Assembly (NCBI GenBank): GCA_037447655.1
Contig: JBBHKE010003369.1
Location: forward strand, 171,360 to 227,138
DNA length: 55,779 nt
From: Zygnema cylindricum
Lineage: Eukaryota > Streptophyta > Zygnematophyceae > Zygnematales > Zygnemataceae
Direction of reading: 5' to 3'
Below, one piece after another: positions 35,757-47,450 of the stretch (its first letter is position 1; every line of letters starts with the position of its first letter). A model generated the notes under the pieces. The model made no database searches. It was given only the letters and a program-made list of their open reading frames with translations, and was not told the DNA's origin. Position numbers and translations under genes: made by a program.

Positions 35757-38700
35757 ATGCTCTCAGCTGCAGTCTCAGCCCTTCCCGGGGGGAAGGTTCT
35801 GTGCCAACCTGTTTCAGTTTCAGTTTCAGTTGCAGGATCATTGTCAAGTCCTTGTCAAACAGACAAAGGAATCGAATGTCTACAAGATCTTCTCTTTGAA
35901 CAGAAAGTAGGGAGTTTTAGAACAACCTGGAATTCATACGTCCGGTGTATCCCGAAGACAGGCTTTGCAAACAAATGTTCTGCTGACAGATTATGTATTT
36001 CAAAGAGGCATTTTAGAGGTGAACCTGATAGACTCTTGGTTAATGCACAAATTGAAGCTCGGGGAATGGCAGCAAGTAGGTTGCAAGATTCGTCTATATC
36101 ATATCATGTGTTGCCCGGTGTAGCGACACCTCAGGTGGAAAACCTGGAATTGGAAGCCAACCTCTCTTTGGTCTCTAATGTGCCTTGTGATGCCACTTAT
36201 AATGGTTCTTCTCAGGCGTCTACAGAATTCACTATTTCTGACAAGGGAGGACATGTTAGAACGCTATCTAGAGACGAGCCTGTTGCTTCCCCTGTTGATC
36301 CTTGTTCAGAAATGAAGACTTCAACATCCCTGCTTGTGTTTTCAGGTTTATAGCAACATCACAACAACTCAATTACTCTCTAAAGTTACTTAGGTCGATG
36401 TTTCATCGTTTAGTTTTTTTTCTAGGTTCTGATGAATGAGGTTTATTGCTCAATTACTCTCTGAATTCACTTAGGTCGATGCTTTCATTTCATAGTTTTT
36501 GTCCTTTTTTTAGGTTCTGACTTTAGAGGATTGGTCTTTAGCAGCTGGAACTGTTACTCTCTGAATTCAGCGAAGTTAATGTTTCCATTGCAGAGTTTTT
36601 TTTCTTTTCCTTGTTTTAAGTTCTGATTAAAGAGGATTTGTCTTTAGCAGGTGGAACTGCATTTAATGGAGTGGTGGAAGAATTGAAGACTTTTACAACA
36701 AAGGTGGCTCATGTACTGCCTGTCTCTGATGATGGCGGCAGCACAGCTGAGATTGTCAGAGTACTTGGTAAGATCTTCTCACAACTTACATTGGGAAGTC
36801 ACAATTTACATTGAGAAGTCACAATTTACATCGAGAAGTCATAATTTACATTGGGAAGATTTCCTCGCAACTTACTTGGTAAAGTTTCTTCACGACTTAC
36901 TTTCTAAGATTCCTTCACAAGAAAGCTGTTCTCACTAATTGCTTCGGTAAGGTTTCCTCACAACGTACCTGGTAAAGTGTCCTAACAAGTAAGATGTCTT
37001 CACAACTTATTTTGGTAAGATTTGCTCACAACTCACCTGTCAAGACTTTCTCACAGCGCAATAAGTTTTCCTTTGGCAAGTTTTCCTCATAACTTACTTG
37101 GTAAGATTTCGTCACAGGTAAGATTTATTTACAACATACCTGGTAAGATTTCCTTGTAAGTTTGGGAAGATCTCCTCACAACTTGCTTGGTAGAATTTCT
37201 TCACAACTTACTCAAAAAGAATTTCTCATAACTTCTGTGGTAAGATTCCCTCTCAACTTACTTTGGTAAGATTTCCTCACAACCTAATTTGTATTATTTT
37301 CTCACAAATCACTTTGTGTAAGATTTCCTCACAAATTTACTCTTACTTGGTAAGATTTCCTCACAATCTATTCTGTAAGATTTTCTCATATTTACTTTGT
37401 ACTGTTCCTCACAACTTGGCAAGATTTCCTCACAACTTGGTAAGGTTTCCTCTTAACTTGGTAGGATGTGCTCACAACTTACTCAGTAAATTTACCTCAC
37501 AAATTGATTTTCTCACAAGTTAGTTGTGTTAACAACCCACTTTGATAAAATTTCCTCCCAAGTTACTTGCTAAGGTGTCCTCACAACTAACATGGTAAGG
37601 TTTCTTCACAACCAACTTGGTCTACTTCGTAATATTTCCTTTCAACCTACTTTCTAAGGTTTCCTCATAACTTACTTGGTAATTTTATCACAACCTACTT
37701 GGTAATATTTCCTCACAGCTTACTTGGTAAGGTTTTCCCATAATTTACTTGGTTAGATTATCAGGCCTTTCACCTTGTGAAGCAACTCCCAACTTGCACC
37801 CCTGTGTTTGCAGTATGATGGCTGTCCTGATTGGTGGTTCTATTCATACAATTTTATAATTTATCAGATGTTGGATGCAAATTTACTTCATGCGGGTCGT
37901 GCAATTGCAGGTGGACCTGCTATTGGAGACATAAGATCCCGCTGCTTGCGTCTTTCTGATGGGAGCACAGCAGAAGCTTTAGCAGTTAAACAGCTTCTAG
38001 GTCACCGACTCCCTTCAAATGCTCAAGAGGCTAAGTCTGAGTGGTATAAGACACACCCTTTCTTTAAGCTACTAAAGGCCTATTTTTTTTTCAATTTTTG
38101 GTTTGTGGCGTTGTTGGTGTCGGAAAAAACGGCGATTGTTTTTGTCGAGGAGTTCGCTGTTTTTCAGCAATTGTTCCTTTGTTTGAATCTCTCTGCCTCT
38201 CACAACAAGTGTGTTAAAATGGATTGATCTTAGGACTTAAAACTTTGAAGTTTGGTAGGCTAGTTTTTGAAGAGGGATTTCAACACAGCCTCTGTCTGGT
38301 ATAGCATTATCTTCTTTTTTTACATTCACGGCGACTATTGTCTAAGGAGATACTGCTCACAACTCTTCTATTTGTTATCAAGCTCTTTACATTATGACTC
38401 TTATGTAACATTCATCTGTAATTGTGCAGTCATATCGGTGTTCTTTTCCATCTTTGATATTTACATTTTCCATATTAGTGTTTATATATTTTTATTTGTG
38501 CGTGATGTCTGTGTTGAAGAGCAGGCTTTCCATAGTAGAGGGTGATCATGACCTTTGGGAGGGCGTCTCTGAACCTTACAAGGATACCATCCGGGCATTT
38601 CTAGTTCACTTTCAGCATCAGGTGTGTGATTCATATTTCAATTTCATATTTTAATACATCTGAAAAGTAAGCCCGGTGCGAATATTGGCTTGTTAAAAAA

Positions 38701-41700
38701 TTCTCTACAGGCTTTTAAATGGTAGAGCATGCATGGTTGAATTCAGACTGAAAATGTGGTACACTTTCTGGTTTTGCTTTTTGGAATTTGACGTTTATTC
38801 CTGTTTCATTGCGATTTTGTGGTAGATGATTGAACTTCAACTAATTTCAGCTTATAGGCTCTGGTATCACGCAGATTCTCTGTCACGCATCTGCAAAATT
38901 TGCGTTTGAGAATGGAAGGTAAGAAATAAAGTCTTCTATTTTTCCATGCTTAATCTAGTGTACCTGTTTCTTCCCATAAATTCATTGTAGTACAAAAGTT
39001 TAAGACTTTCAGCGATAGGAGTTTGACGCAGCTTGGTGATTCAATGGGAACTTATTCACTCTTCGTACTTTTTCAATTTTTTTGGCAATCTGGTAGCAAG
39101 CGAGAGCCTAGTTTGTGTTTCCTACATTTATTTTGTTCAATGGTTGAACATGGTTCAACATTTTTGTTCCATGTGGGCTTTAGTTCATGTTCCACATAGA
39201 TGCAGGTATTTCTGTTGTTTACCTGAATGGACCTCTCTATTTTCAAATAACATCCCTCAAAGTTTCCCCTTTTTGCAGTGTGGGAAACTTCTTCTTTGCT
39301 GGTGCACGTACCTTTTTTAGATCATTGGACGCAGCCATATTTCTCTTTTCACGAGTCTCACATATTCCCCCAGAAAGCCTCGTATTGCCCTGTATCTGCA
39401 CCAATGATCGCCTGACCCTTGGTGCTGAGCTTCAGGTATAGTCTACAAACTGGATGTAGGAAAAAACACAAATTCATCTTTTTTTTTGTTTGGTTGACTC
39501 GTCACCTTTGCCATACGTTTCTGTTAAGGTCAGTGAAATGAATCTGTTTGACTTTTTTTTTTGTCCTTCTTTGGATATCTAGCCACATGTTACCTTAGGG
39601 TTGTGTTTTTGTGACCCTAGTAACTGCTCACGAGGCTGTTCCAGGCTTTTCTTAGCAACCAAGGAGAAAGCTTTAAATTTATTTATTATCAGTACTTAAG
39701 TCTATCTATGCAAAAAAATACATGCTTCTGTTTAAATTTTCAGAACTTCAAAAGTGACCACTCTGCGGGTGTGAGAAAAAGTGATTTGTGTGAGTAATAG
39801 GTTAATTACTTTATCGAAATTGCACATGTTTTGTGAGCAATCATACATGTTTTTTTGAGTAATTGTACGCAAAAGTACTCTTAAAACTGTTGAAAGTGTA
39901 TAATTTTTCACGTTTTACTTGCAAAACATGATTTACAATTTCCGATAGTGCGATCTTCCTATATAAGTGGGTTGATTGTGCATGTGAAAGTGATCCTTAA
40001 GAAACTACATGTATGATGGTACTCTTAAAACTGTAGAAAGTGGACCATTTTTCACAGTGTACTCACAAAGCGTGAGGAATCTTCGATAGTGTGATACTCC
40101 TAAAAAAGTGGTTGATTTTTGGGAGTGAGAGTGGTAGATTAGAAGACTATATGGATGATGGCAGCAAATTGAGGGGGTGAAGGTAGGAGCCTGAGATGCT
40201 CTGAACGAGGTGAAGCTGCGGGGCGCGACTTTGGCAGGATGGCACTATTATTCGAGGACAGCATGAAATCTCTCATCCCACGATAGAGCAAAGCCCTATG
40301 CTTCAATCTCGATCTGTAAATAAGGTACACTGCCCATCACCGTTAGAGTCGGTGAGTCAGTGAGAATAATTATCGTTAAAAATCTATTAGAATTGTCTAC
40401 ACTAAAATATGTTTCATCGCGTGGCTCATTGTGGGCCTCTTAAACTAAATTGTGCTGTTAACACTAGTTTATGATTTTGTCAGAAAAACACTCACTCGAA
40501 TTATAGTGATTAACTTTGATGGCGATGGACAGAGGACTGATAAGGATCTGTAAATCACCTGCATTGGGCTTTTTAAGCAGAGTCTATGGGATGTCAGAGA
40601 GTGCAAAATCATGTCTGGAGTGCGTTTTATTTCAGAGTTCCAGGGGATCCTTTTTGGGCCTGGGAGTATACTTTTCTCGCTGGGAAAACATTTTTCTTAC
40701 TTGTCGTGTCCATAATCCAGACAGGATGCTTTTTTAGTTTCTACGGTTGATTCCTTTTGTAGAGTATTGGTGCAGAAATAACTGAACATTGTTAAGCTGT
40801 TTTGTTTTTGGGAGTTTGTAGACTGGATGTCCTCCTCTCCCATCGCCCATAAAGCGGCTTTTCTACATCTCTAGTGAAGGGACCAGCTATATGCATGAGG
40901 TAATCAAAAGATTTATTCCCATTCACAAATGTTTTAATGATTGCTATTTTTATCGGTAAAAACATCGTTTTCCTGCTTTTAAAAGTCATCGAGCCTCAGT
41001 TTCTCAACTAGACATAGTATTGTGGATGTACACTGTAGGGAGGCTGGCTTCACCTTTTAGTTCTGTGTTCTGGAGTTTTTTTTGTTTATGTTTGCCTTCC
41101 GTCTTTTAAAACATGTAAGAAGGATCTTGTATGTGTGTGTTTTTGCAGGTATATCCTCAAGTGAATCCACATGTTTTGGAACAACTTAGGACCGTGAATG
41201 CCATCATTTATGGAATGGGTTCATTATATACATCCATTTGCCCTTCACTGGTATGTATGATAAGCTTTCTGCTTTTATAAGCTGTTTCGCAACATGGCTG
41301 TTTAAAAATGCATCACGTTATGCATAAGGAGATTGTTAGTTGAGAAAAAAAGACTTCTTTCGTATGTGTATTGTTAGTTTGTGTCTTTGCATATGGGAGA
41401 GAATTTACTTTCTGTCATTCTAATTGTCTTTTATGTCATATATACGATTTGTCTCTTTTTTGGGGGGAATAACTTTTTCGTGAAGGTATTACGTGGAGTG
41501 GGAGAGGCCATATCTGAACGGAACTGTCCAAAGGTGAGAAGTTTACCTTACAGATAGAGATTTTCTCAGTCAGTTAATAAACCTCAAATGAGGGCTTATG
41601 GGGCGTAAATATGTTGAACCGTTTTTTGAGCCTTCTGCTTTTTTGTCATCAAGTTATTGGTTACACTGTATAACTGACACGATGTAAATTAAAAAAATGA

Positions 41701-43294
41701 AAGGACAAATTGTCCTGAAGAGTTCACTAGTCATTGTTATTAATCTTGCTGGACTTAAAATAGTATGGATGAGAAAATAGTGAGTGGCTTTTTCTTTTTT
41801 TTCTGATACCGATGCTTTTTTGCCCAAGGAATACTGGTAAAGTTGGATAAGAAGTTACTAAAGGGATTGCAGAGTTTTCTCATGAATGGGACTCATGACT
41901 TACATGGGTGCTTGTATGTCGAAGGATATTGGTAAAGAGGGATAAGTAGGTATTCGTGGGATGGCAGATTCTTCTTTTATATGGGTGTTTGTATGTCGAA
42001 GGATATTGGTGAAAGAGGGATAAGGAGGTACTTGTGGGATGGCAGATTCTTCTTCTCAATGGAATGCATGATAGAGAAACGGATGGCATGCTTGCGTCTG
42101 ATTTTGTTATGGCACTTTGCGAGTGTCTTAATCGACATTACGGAGAAGATCCACGAAGTCGCCTTCACCACGTGGTAAGAGCCGAATAACATTCGGCAAA
42201 ACCGGAAATGTTTTGTCGTTTTTTGGACGAAAATGGTATAACACACCGCCGTCTTGATTTTGATGGAACCTTGAAAACTTCACCGATCTATTCTACACCG
42301 GTTTGTATCTGTTTGTAACGCGAAAGCATCGTTAAAACACTTTCAATGCTCAAAAGAACCAGGGCTAGGTGGAAGCTCTTTGAAAAATCCAGGCACGCTA
42401 GTTACTTAAATAAGTACGTTAGGAGGTTGATTTGTTTAGTCTTCCACTTTATCATGTGGGAAAGAATCTTCAAGGTCTTGCTTTCTGTGGTTCTTTGAAG
42501 CCTAGGCGCTAGTAATACCGAGAGTTGGTGATACGCAAGCAGATTAATAATGTGTATATAGTATAATAGAATATAATAGAATATAGTAGAATATAGTAGA
42601 ATATAGTAGAATATAATGACGTAATAGAATGATAAACACTTCGCCGTATGCTTTTAACTTGCTTTTTTCTTTTGTTTTTTTCCTATGCAGCCCTCAGCCT
42701 ATGTGACAGCAATTGTAGCCCCAAAAGGTGGCAACATTTCAGTCGATTACGAGCGATTGAGGCAACTTGGAGTTGCAAAACTGGTCAGTTTCAGTTTCAG
42801 TTAGTGTGATTTTTTTTGTTTTTTCAGTAGGAGTTGCTTCATTGTCATGCACCTACCGGCTGTCATTTTTTACTCTGTTACAGGTACAAAAATGATGTAC
42901 AAACAATGGACATATAGGAATGCACACACAGTTGCTATTGGCGTTAACAGTAATCCAGTGCCAGTTTTTTTTACCCGTTGACCACAAGATAGTGTTAATT
43001 ATACTAACTGTTTTATCCTTAACACATTCTTTGGAAGGTTCAAAATCAGCCACAGCCACGTCATTTGGTCTCAAGTAGAATCAATAACACTTATGAACCC
43101 CGCTCTAATAATTATTAACACATATATAACCCCACTTTATTGTCTTCGTTACTTAAATCACGATTCACTGTGTATCTGAAAGGTGCTCTGGTTTCTGGCA
43201 GGTCTTTGTGGAATCGATTCGTGATGGCGATGGAGCTTTATTCGAGGGCAAAGCACTTATAGCTGCTCTGAAACAACTTGTAGAAGGGACATAG
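35757..43294 (+). CDS. CofD/YvcK-like (UPF0052) protein, probably plastid-targeted
   Basis: Member of the 2-phospho-L-lactate transferase (CofD)/YvcK superfamily; the plant function is unknown. Thirteen exons: 35757-36345, 36651-36767, 37911-38043, 38525-38621, 38851-38918, 39279-39435, 39744-39770 (weak), 40822-40899, 41149-41250, 41486-41533, 42046-42174, 42691-42783, 43202-43294; 1731 nt, 576 aa, all phases agree. Motifs: VFSGGTAFNGVVEELK (start of the fold), LPVSDDGGSTAEIVRVLGG, GDIRSRCLRLSD, IVEGDHDLW, SVGNFFFAGARTFFRSLDAA, TNDRLTLGAEL, PIKRLFYISSEG, YGMGSLYTSICPSL, LLLNGMHDRETDG, ALCECLNRHYG, and IVAPKGG near the end. The first ~190 residues are Ser-rich and unconserved in appearance, as in a transit peptide plus linker. 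Exon 7 (27 nt) is chosen only because it keeps the frame and replaces a region that is longer in relatives. Introns 1, 2 and 10 contain duplicated splice sites. Confidence 0.9.
36368..36665 (+). repeat. Three tandem copies ending at the CofD-like exon 2 acceptor
   Basis: Units of about 105 bp share AATTACTCTCTGAATTCA, GTCGATG, AGGTTCTGA and GAGGATTGGTCTTTAGCAG. The last ends at the true acceptor TTTAGCAG|GTGGAACTGC (36650/36651). The previous one has TTTAGCAG|CTGGAACTGTT at 36544/36545, a near-intact duplicate of acceptor and exon start. The first copy is decayed. Confidence 0.85.
36760..37790 (+). repeat. Tandem array of the CofD-like exon 2 donor, many copies
   Basis: The true donor is GTACTTG|GTAAGATCTTCTCAC at 36767/36768. 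For the next ~1 kb the intron consists of variants of TTACTTGGTAAGATTTCCTCACAAC with spacing of about 25-40 bp. At least 15 copies keep GGTAAG or TGTAAG, i.e. consensus 5' splice sites. Good examples lie near 36942, 37013, 37099, 37140, 37239, 37263, 37347 and 37675. Confidence 0.93.
39744..40135 (+). repeat. About 150-bp tandem repeat in CofD-like intron 7
   Basis: Segments 39868-40000 and 40018-40135 share GTACTCTTAAAACTGT, TTTTTCAC, TCCGATAGTG-like and AAGTGGTTGATT. Each ends in a GTGA-rich block resembling the proposed exon 7 donor (GGGT|GTGAGAAAAAGTGAT at 39770), so this may be another donor array. Confidence 0.55.
41840..42060 (+). repeat. Three copies of the CofD-like exon 11 acceptor/exon start
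   Basis: The true acceptor is GGGATGGCAG|ATTCTTCTTCTC at 42045/42046. Copies: GGGATGGCAG|ATTCTTCTTTTA at 41967/41968 and GGGATTGCAG|AGTTTTCTCATG at 41872/41873. Units also repeat TTGTATGTCGAAGGATATTGG, itself resembling decayed exon sequence. Confidence 0.88.
42551..42617. repeat. Short tandem repeat AATATAGTAG
   Basis: Seven or so copies of AGAATATARTAG-like decamers in CofD-like intron 11. Confidence 0.85.
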
Positions 43295-44793
43295 TATTTA
43301 AGGTGGGATGGACTATTAGAATTTCTCGTTCAAGTGTTGTGTAGCACTGCTGTTAAATCTGCAGTGCTCTTCACTCTTAATCTTCGAGGATCGAAATTGC
43401 AATTGTTCAATTATTTTTGCTCTAGTAAATATGACGTTGGGCCTGAGCTAACCAAAATATTCCAGTATTGCTCGCCTGGTCTGTTGAACCATGTTTTGTA
43501 TTGGCTGATGTGTTAATCGTTCTCTGGCTGCTATATTTCGGATAATTTTGCATGTAGACCAAAAATATATGTGAGGGTTCTGGAGCTCTGACAGCATACA
43601 GCGTTTTGACAGAGCGTTCTACTTCTCTATTGTGGTCCTTAAACGTGATTGATTCTCTTAGCCTCTTTGATATTTTTTAAGTGATGGCACTTGGTTTCAA
43701 TAATACATAGCTTTTCATTCTAATCATTACATTTTTAAAGTTCTTCTGAGGCAGCTTCGCACTGATTTCGTTCGATTGTTGTTTGCATTATCTCAATTGT
43801 GTATAATATTTCAGATTACACACTACCCACACCTTGCTGCAAAACGGGATAACTAATTTGATCGTAACCCTACAACAGGCATTAATATATGATTGATATA
43901 GCCCTGAATCTAAGACGAATGAGGGTTGCCATGTTCCAATTGCTTCACATGACCTGGATGGAAATTCAGGTTAAGAAACACTACTATTTTTCGGCAGTAA
44001 TTACATGGAGAGAAGTTGTACTGTACGCGATTTTTTTTCCACATTTCTCAAAAGTCCAATTCTCTAACTACCGGCAACATTCTCCACCGCCCCAAGAAAG
44101 AGAAACTATCAATTAATACGAAGAAAACAGCCATCCATATGTCAGTCTGATTATAATACATGCATCAGAAGCAAGGGATCACCATAAGCCAAATTGTCAG
44201 TCAAAAACAATCGGCCTACCTCAGTCTAAACTCGGATCGACCACCTAACATCATTACTTAAAAACAGGCAGAAATAAAAAATACATAAATGAGCCACGTA
44301 TGCCCGTCTTAACATTATCTCACAACTGCTTTTTTTTTGAATCTGGGAAACAATTGGTAAAATCCTTCATGATTACATCCCAATGTTTACAACACTGCTC
44401 AACTAAACGAGCCATAAAATGAGACCCCAATACAGAGTTCTAATAGCTACCTGTGAACAAGTTGTTATCACTTATGTGCACCATGAACAGTACCGCCCCA
44501 CCCCCAAATCTTCACAGTTTTTTAAGACAATCCTCCAACATGAAGAGATTGCCTTGTGTCTTACCATTTCTTCTCATACAATCCTGTAAAAGACAGATAC
44601 AGCAACAATATAAGAATAACAATTTGGTCCAATCAAAACACGAATTTGGTATAGATACGATTTAAGTTACTTTATCAAATGTCTCAATGTACAACATGAA
44701 AACACAGGAGTAAACAAATAAACAAATATGAATACAACATAAAAACGTCTTAGCAGTAATGTCTTACTTTGCTTTCCTTCGACATTTGAAAAA
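43295..44793. other. Intergenic region between convergent CofD-like and ubiquilin genes
   Basis: About 1.5 kb holding both 3' UTRs; no further gene is recognised. AT-rich with short poly-A/T stretches. Confidence 0.55.
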
Positions 44794-47394
44794 TTAACCT
44801 CCAAGAAGACGCTCCACAGCCGCATGGACATTGCCTCCCGTGGCTGATAAAGCTCGAATATTTTCCTACAAAACAATGAGCCAACCAGCAGATTGTATGA
44901 TGGAACATAGGGTATTTCAGGGTTTTACCGCCCATTGCTATTGGAGTTAAAACACTTTTCAGGCAGTCAAAAGCGTTTAACTCTGTGATGGACCAGTAGA
45001 TTTGTTTTTTCGAGGCAAGTAACCAAAAGGAAATGTTCTTACCTTTCCATAGTGACATCACAATTGAAAATCGAAAAAACATGTGACGAGAAAAAGAAAT
45101 TTGACTGCCCGAAAAATGTTTGACTCTAATAATGATGGGTGGTGTACTTATGAGCCAACACATTCTATGTTGTAACATAAAACTAGAAGTTGAATCATTC
45201 TTTTAGTGAAAATATTTTATGAGCGGAGGGTTCATATGATTCTGTTCCAAATTAAGAGGCCATCTTTGAACCATTTAAAGAATTGAAGTTGAGGAAAAAC
45301 CAATCAGTATTATTAACACAACTTTGTGATCAGATGGAAAAAAAAACCGGCACCAAATTGGTGTCATTAACAATTAACGGTGTCGACAAAGCTGGTAACA
45401 GCGGCAAAACTTGCCATCATTGAACAGCATAGGAAAGGCAAGGATCACAAACGCACAAGAAAAGCAACAAATCTTCTATTTAAATGAATGATGATAAAAA
45501 AACACACCTCACGATCGTAAAACCCCATATCCTGTAACTGTGCGAGCTGATTGGCGTAAAGCTGCTCAGGGGGCAAAACATTCACTGCACATAAAAACAC
45601 ACTAACATCCGTCTTAGGGCATGTTGACTCCCATTTAACGGGGAATTCCCATTTAACGGGGAACTACGACTTCACAGAAACCCGTCTTAATTTAGTCAGT
45701 GCAAATAACTGTACACTTGAACATACAATTAAATATTATCATTTAGTCATGTACAAACATGATGTAGTGACAGCAAGAGAGAATCATGATATGACATAAT
45801 AAGGATACCAGAGTATGGTATAAAATAGTGATAGCATGGTAGTACAACAGTATGATATATCGAGTCAGGTCAAGTCTTCCTCACCTTGAGGACTAAGGCC
45901 ACCTAAACCTGACAAGGCAGGATTTCCAAGTAGCTGCATAATGGAAGCCATATCTGCGCCGCCACCTGGCATGCCTGGATTGGCACCAGGTTGGCCAGCC
46001 GGTCTGAAAAAATGCAAATACCAGATCCCAAATCCCATTTAGAGGGGCAAAGAAAAACCAGAATTCACCCTAACTTATGGCATAGAAGTAAGTCAACCAG
46101 CTTTGTCACTCTGCTCTGAACAAAAATATAACAAAGAGTGAATCCACATCCTCCAAAAATGCAAGTGTATGAGCAACGAGCAAAAGAAGAGCTTCTATTT
46201 ATACTCCCAACAACCCTTCACAGCACAGCTTGTACACTGAACAGCTTTTATCTACACTTGCAACATCCCTTCACAAAACCACTCTTATTTATACTCATAA
46301 TATACCTTCACAGAACAACTCTTATTTATAATTGCAACATCCCTTTTCAGAATGTAAGGCATCTACTTCAGTGGAAAAGTCTATGGCAAAAGCTACAAGC
46401 AATGGCGAGTATCATGTGCTCTCGACCAGAATCTGGAGTGTTTAAAACAAATGAGTGCTCCAAATTTTACTTGAGCAAAAAATAGAAAAAGTTTTTTTGA
46501 TGAATAAATGCTGTAGATTTTAACTCGGCGCATAGATGTACTATAAAAATCCCCCCAGCTCTTACCTGGCACCTGCTCCCCCCGCACCAGCTTGAAGTTG
46601 ACCCATTAAAGTTTGGAGCTGTAACATTTGCTGCCGGAAAGTTCAAAAAAAAAAAAACCAAAAAAAAATAAATAATAATAATAAATAAATATTCCTAGAA
46701 AATGTCAAATTCTAAGATCGAAAGGAAGGTGATTGGAAGTGCAGAAAATCAACATAGCTAATTCCTTCCACGTAACCCTGTCCAAAGCCCTGACTTGACT
46801 AAGATTCGTTGAAAGCTTTATCCTTTTAATGCTACAGAATCCACCAATGTCTGGACTCAAAAGGAGAACGTACTGGAAACTACACAAAACATTAATTAGA
46901 ATTTATCCTTGAAAATTGTCAAAAAATAGTCAAAAAATATGATCAGAGAGATCGAAGACAGCAACATCCACAAATCTGAATTAACCGCAACATACCACCT
47001 CAACGTTCAATCATAAAGTCGATACATACTCACTTGACTGCTTACTCATTAATAACACGCCTTGTTAAGCCTCACACAACAGACGCGCAAAAAAGAACAT
47101 GGCATTTCTTGTAAGAATGCATGGCCAGAAGCCAGGAGAAGTACAAAACCCTAAACTGCGTTGATATTAAAAACTACAGGTGTAATCCAGGTCATGCCAT
47201 AGCCATGTGATTAATCCCAGATTCCACGGCCACAAGGGCACAAAAAAGTTCAAACCTGAACAGTGTTAGGATCTGTCATTTGCCGCAAAAACTCGGGGTT
47301 CCGAAGTGCATCCAGGAATTGTGGATTTGCATCTACCATGGTACGAAGCATAGGATTTGTGCTAACAACCTGAGAGAAAGAAAGGCCGGGAGGG

Positions 47395-47450
<56 letters not shown>

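Noticed and set aside
36760-37790. CRISPR-like array or satellite
   Set aside because: Repeats are degenerate with no constant spacers, and they clearly derive from the adjacent splice donor in a eukaryotic intron.
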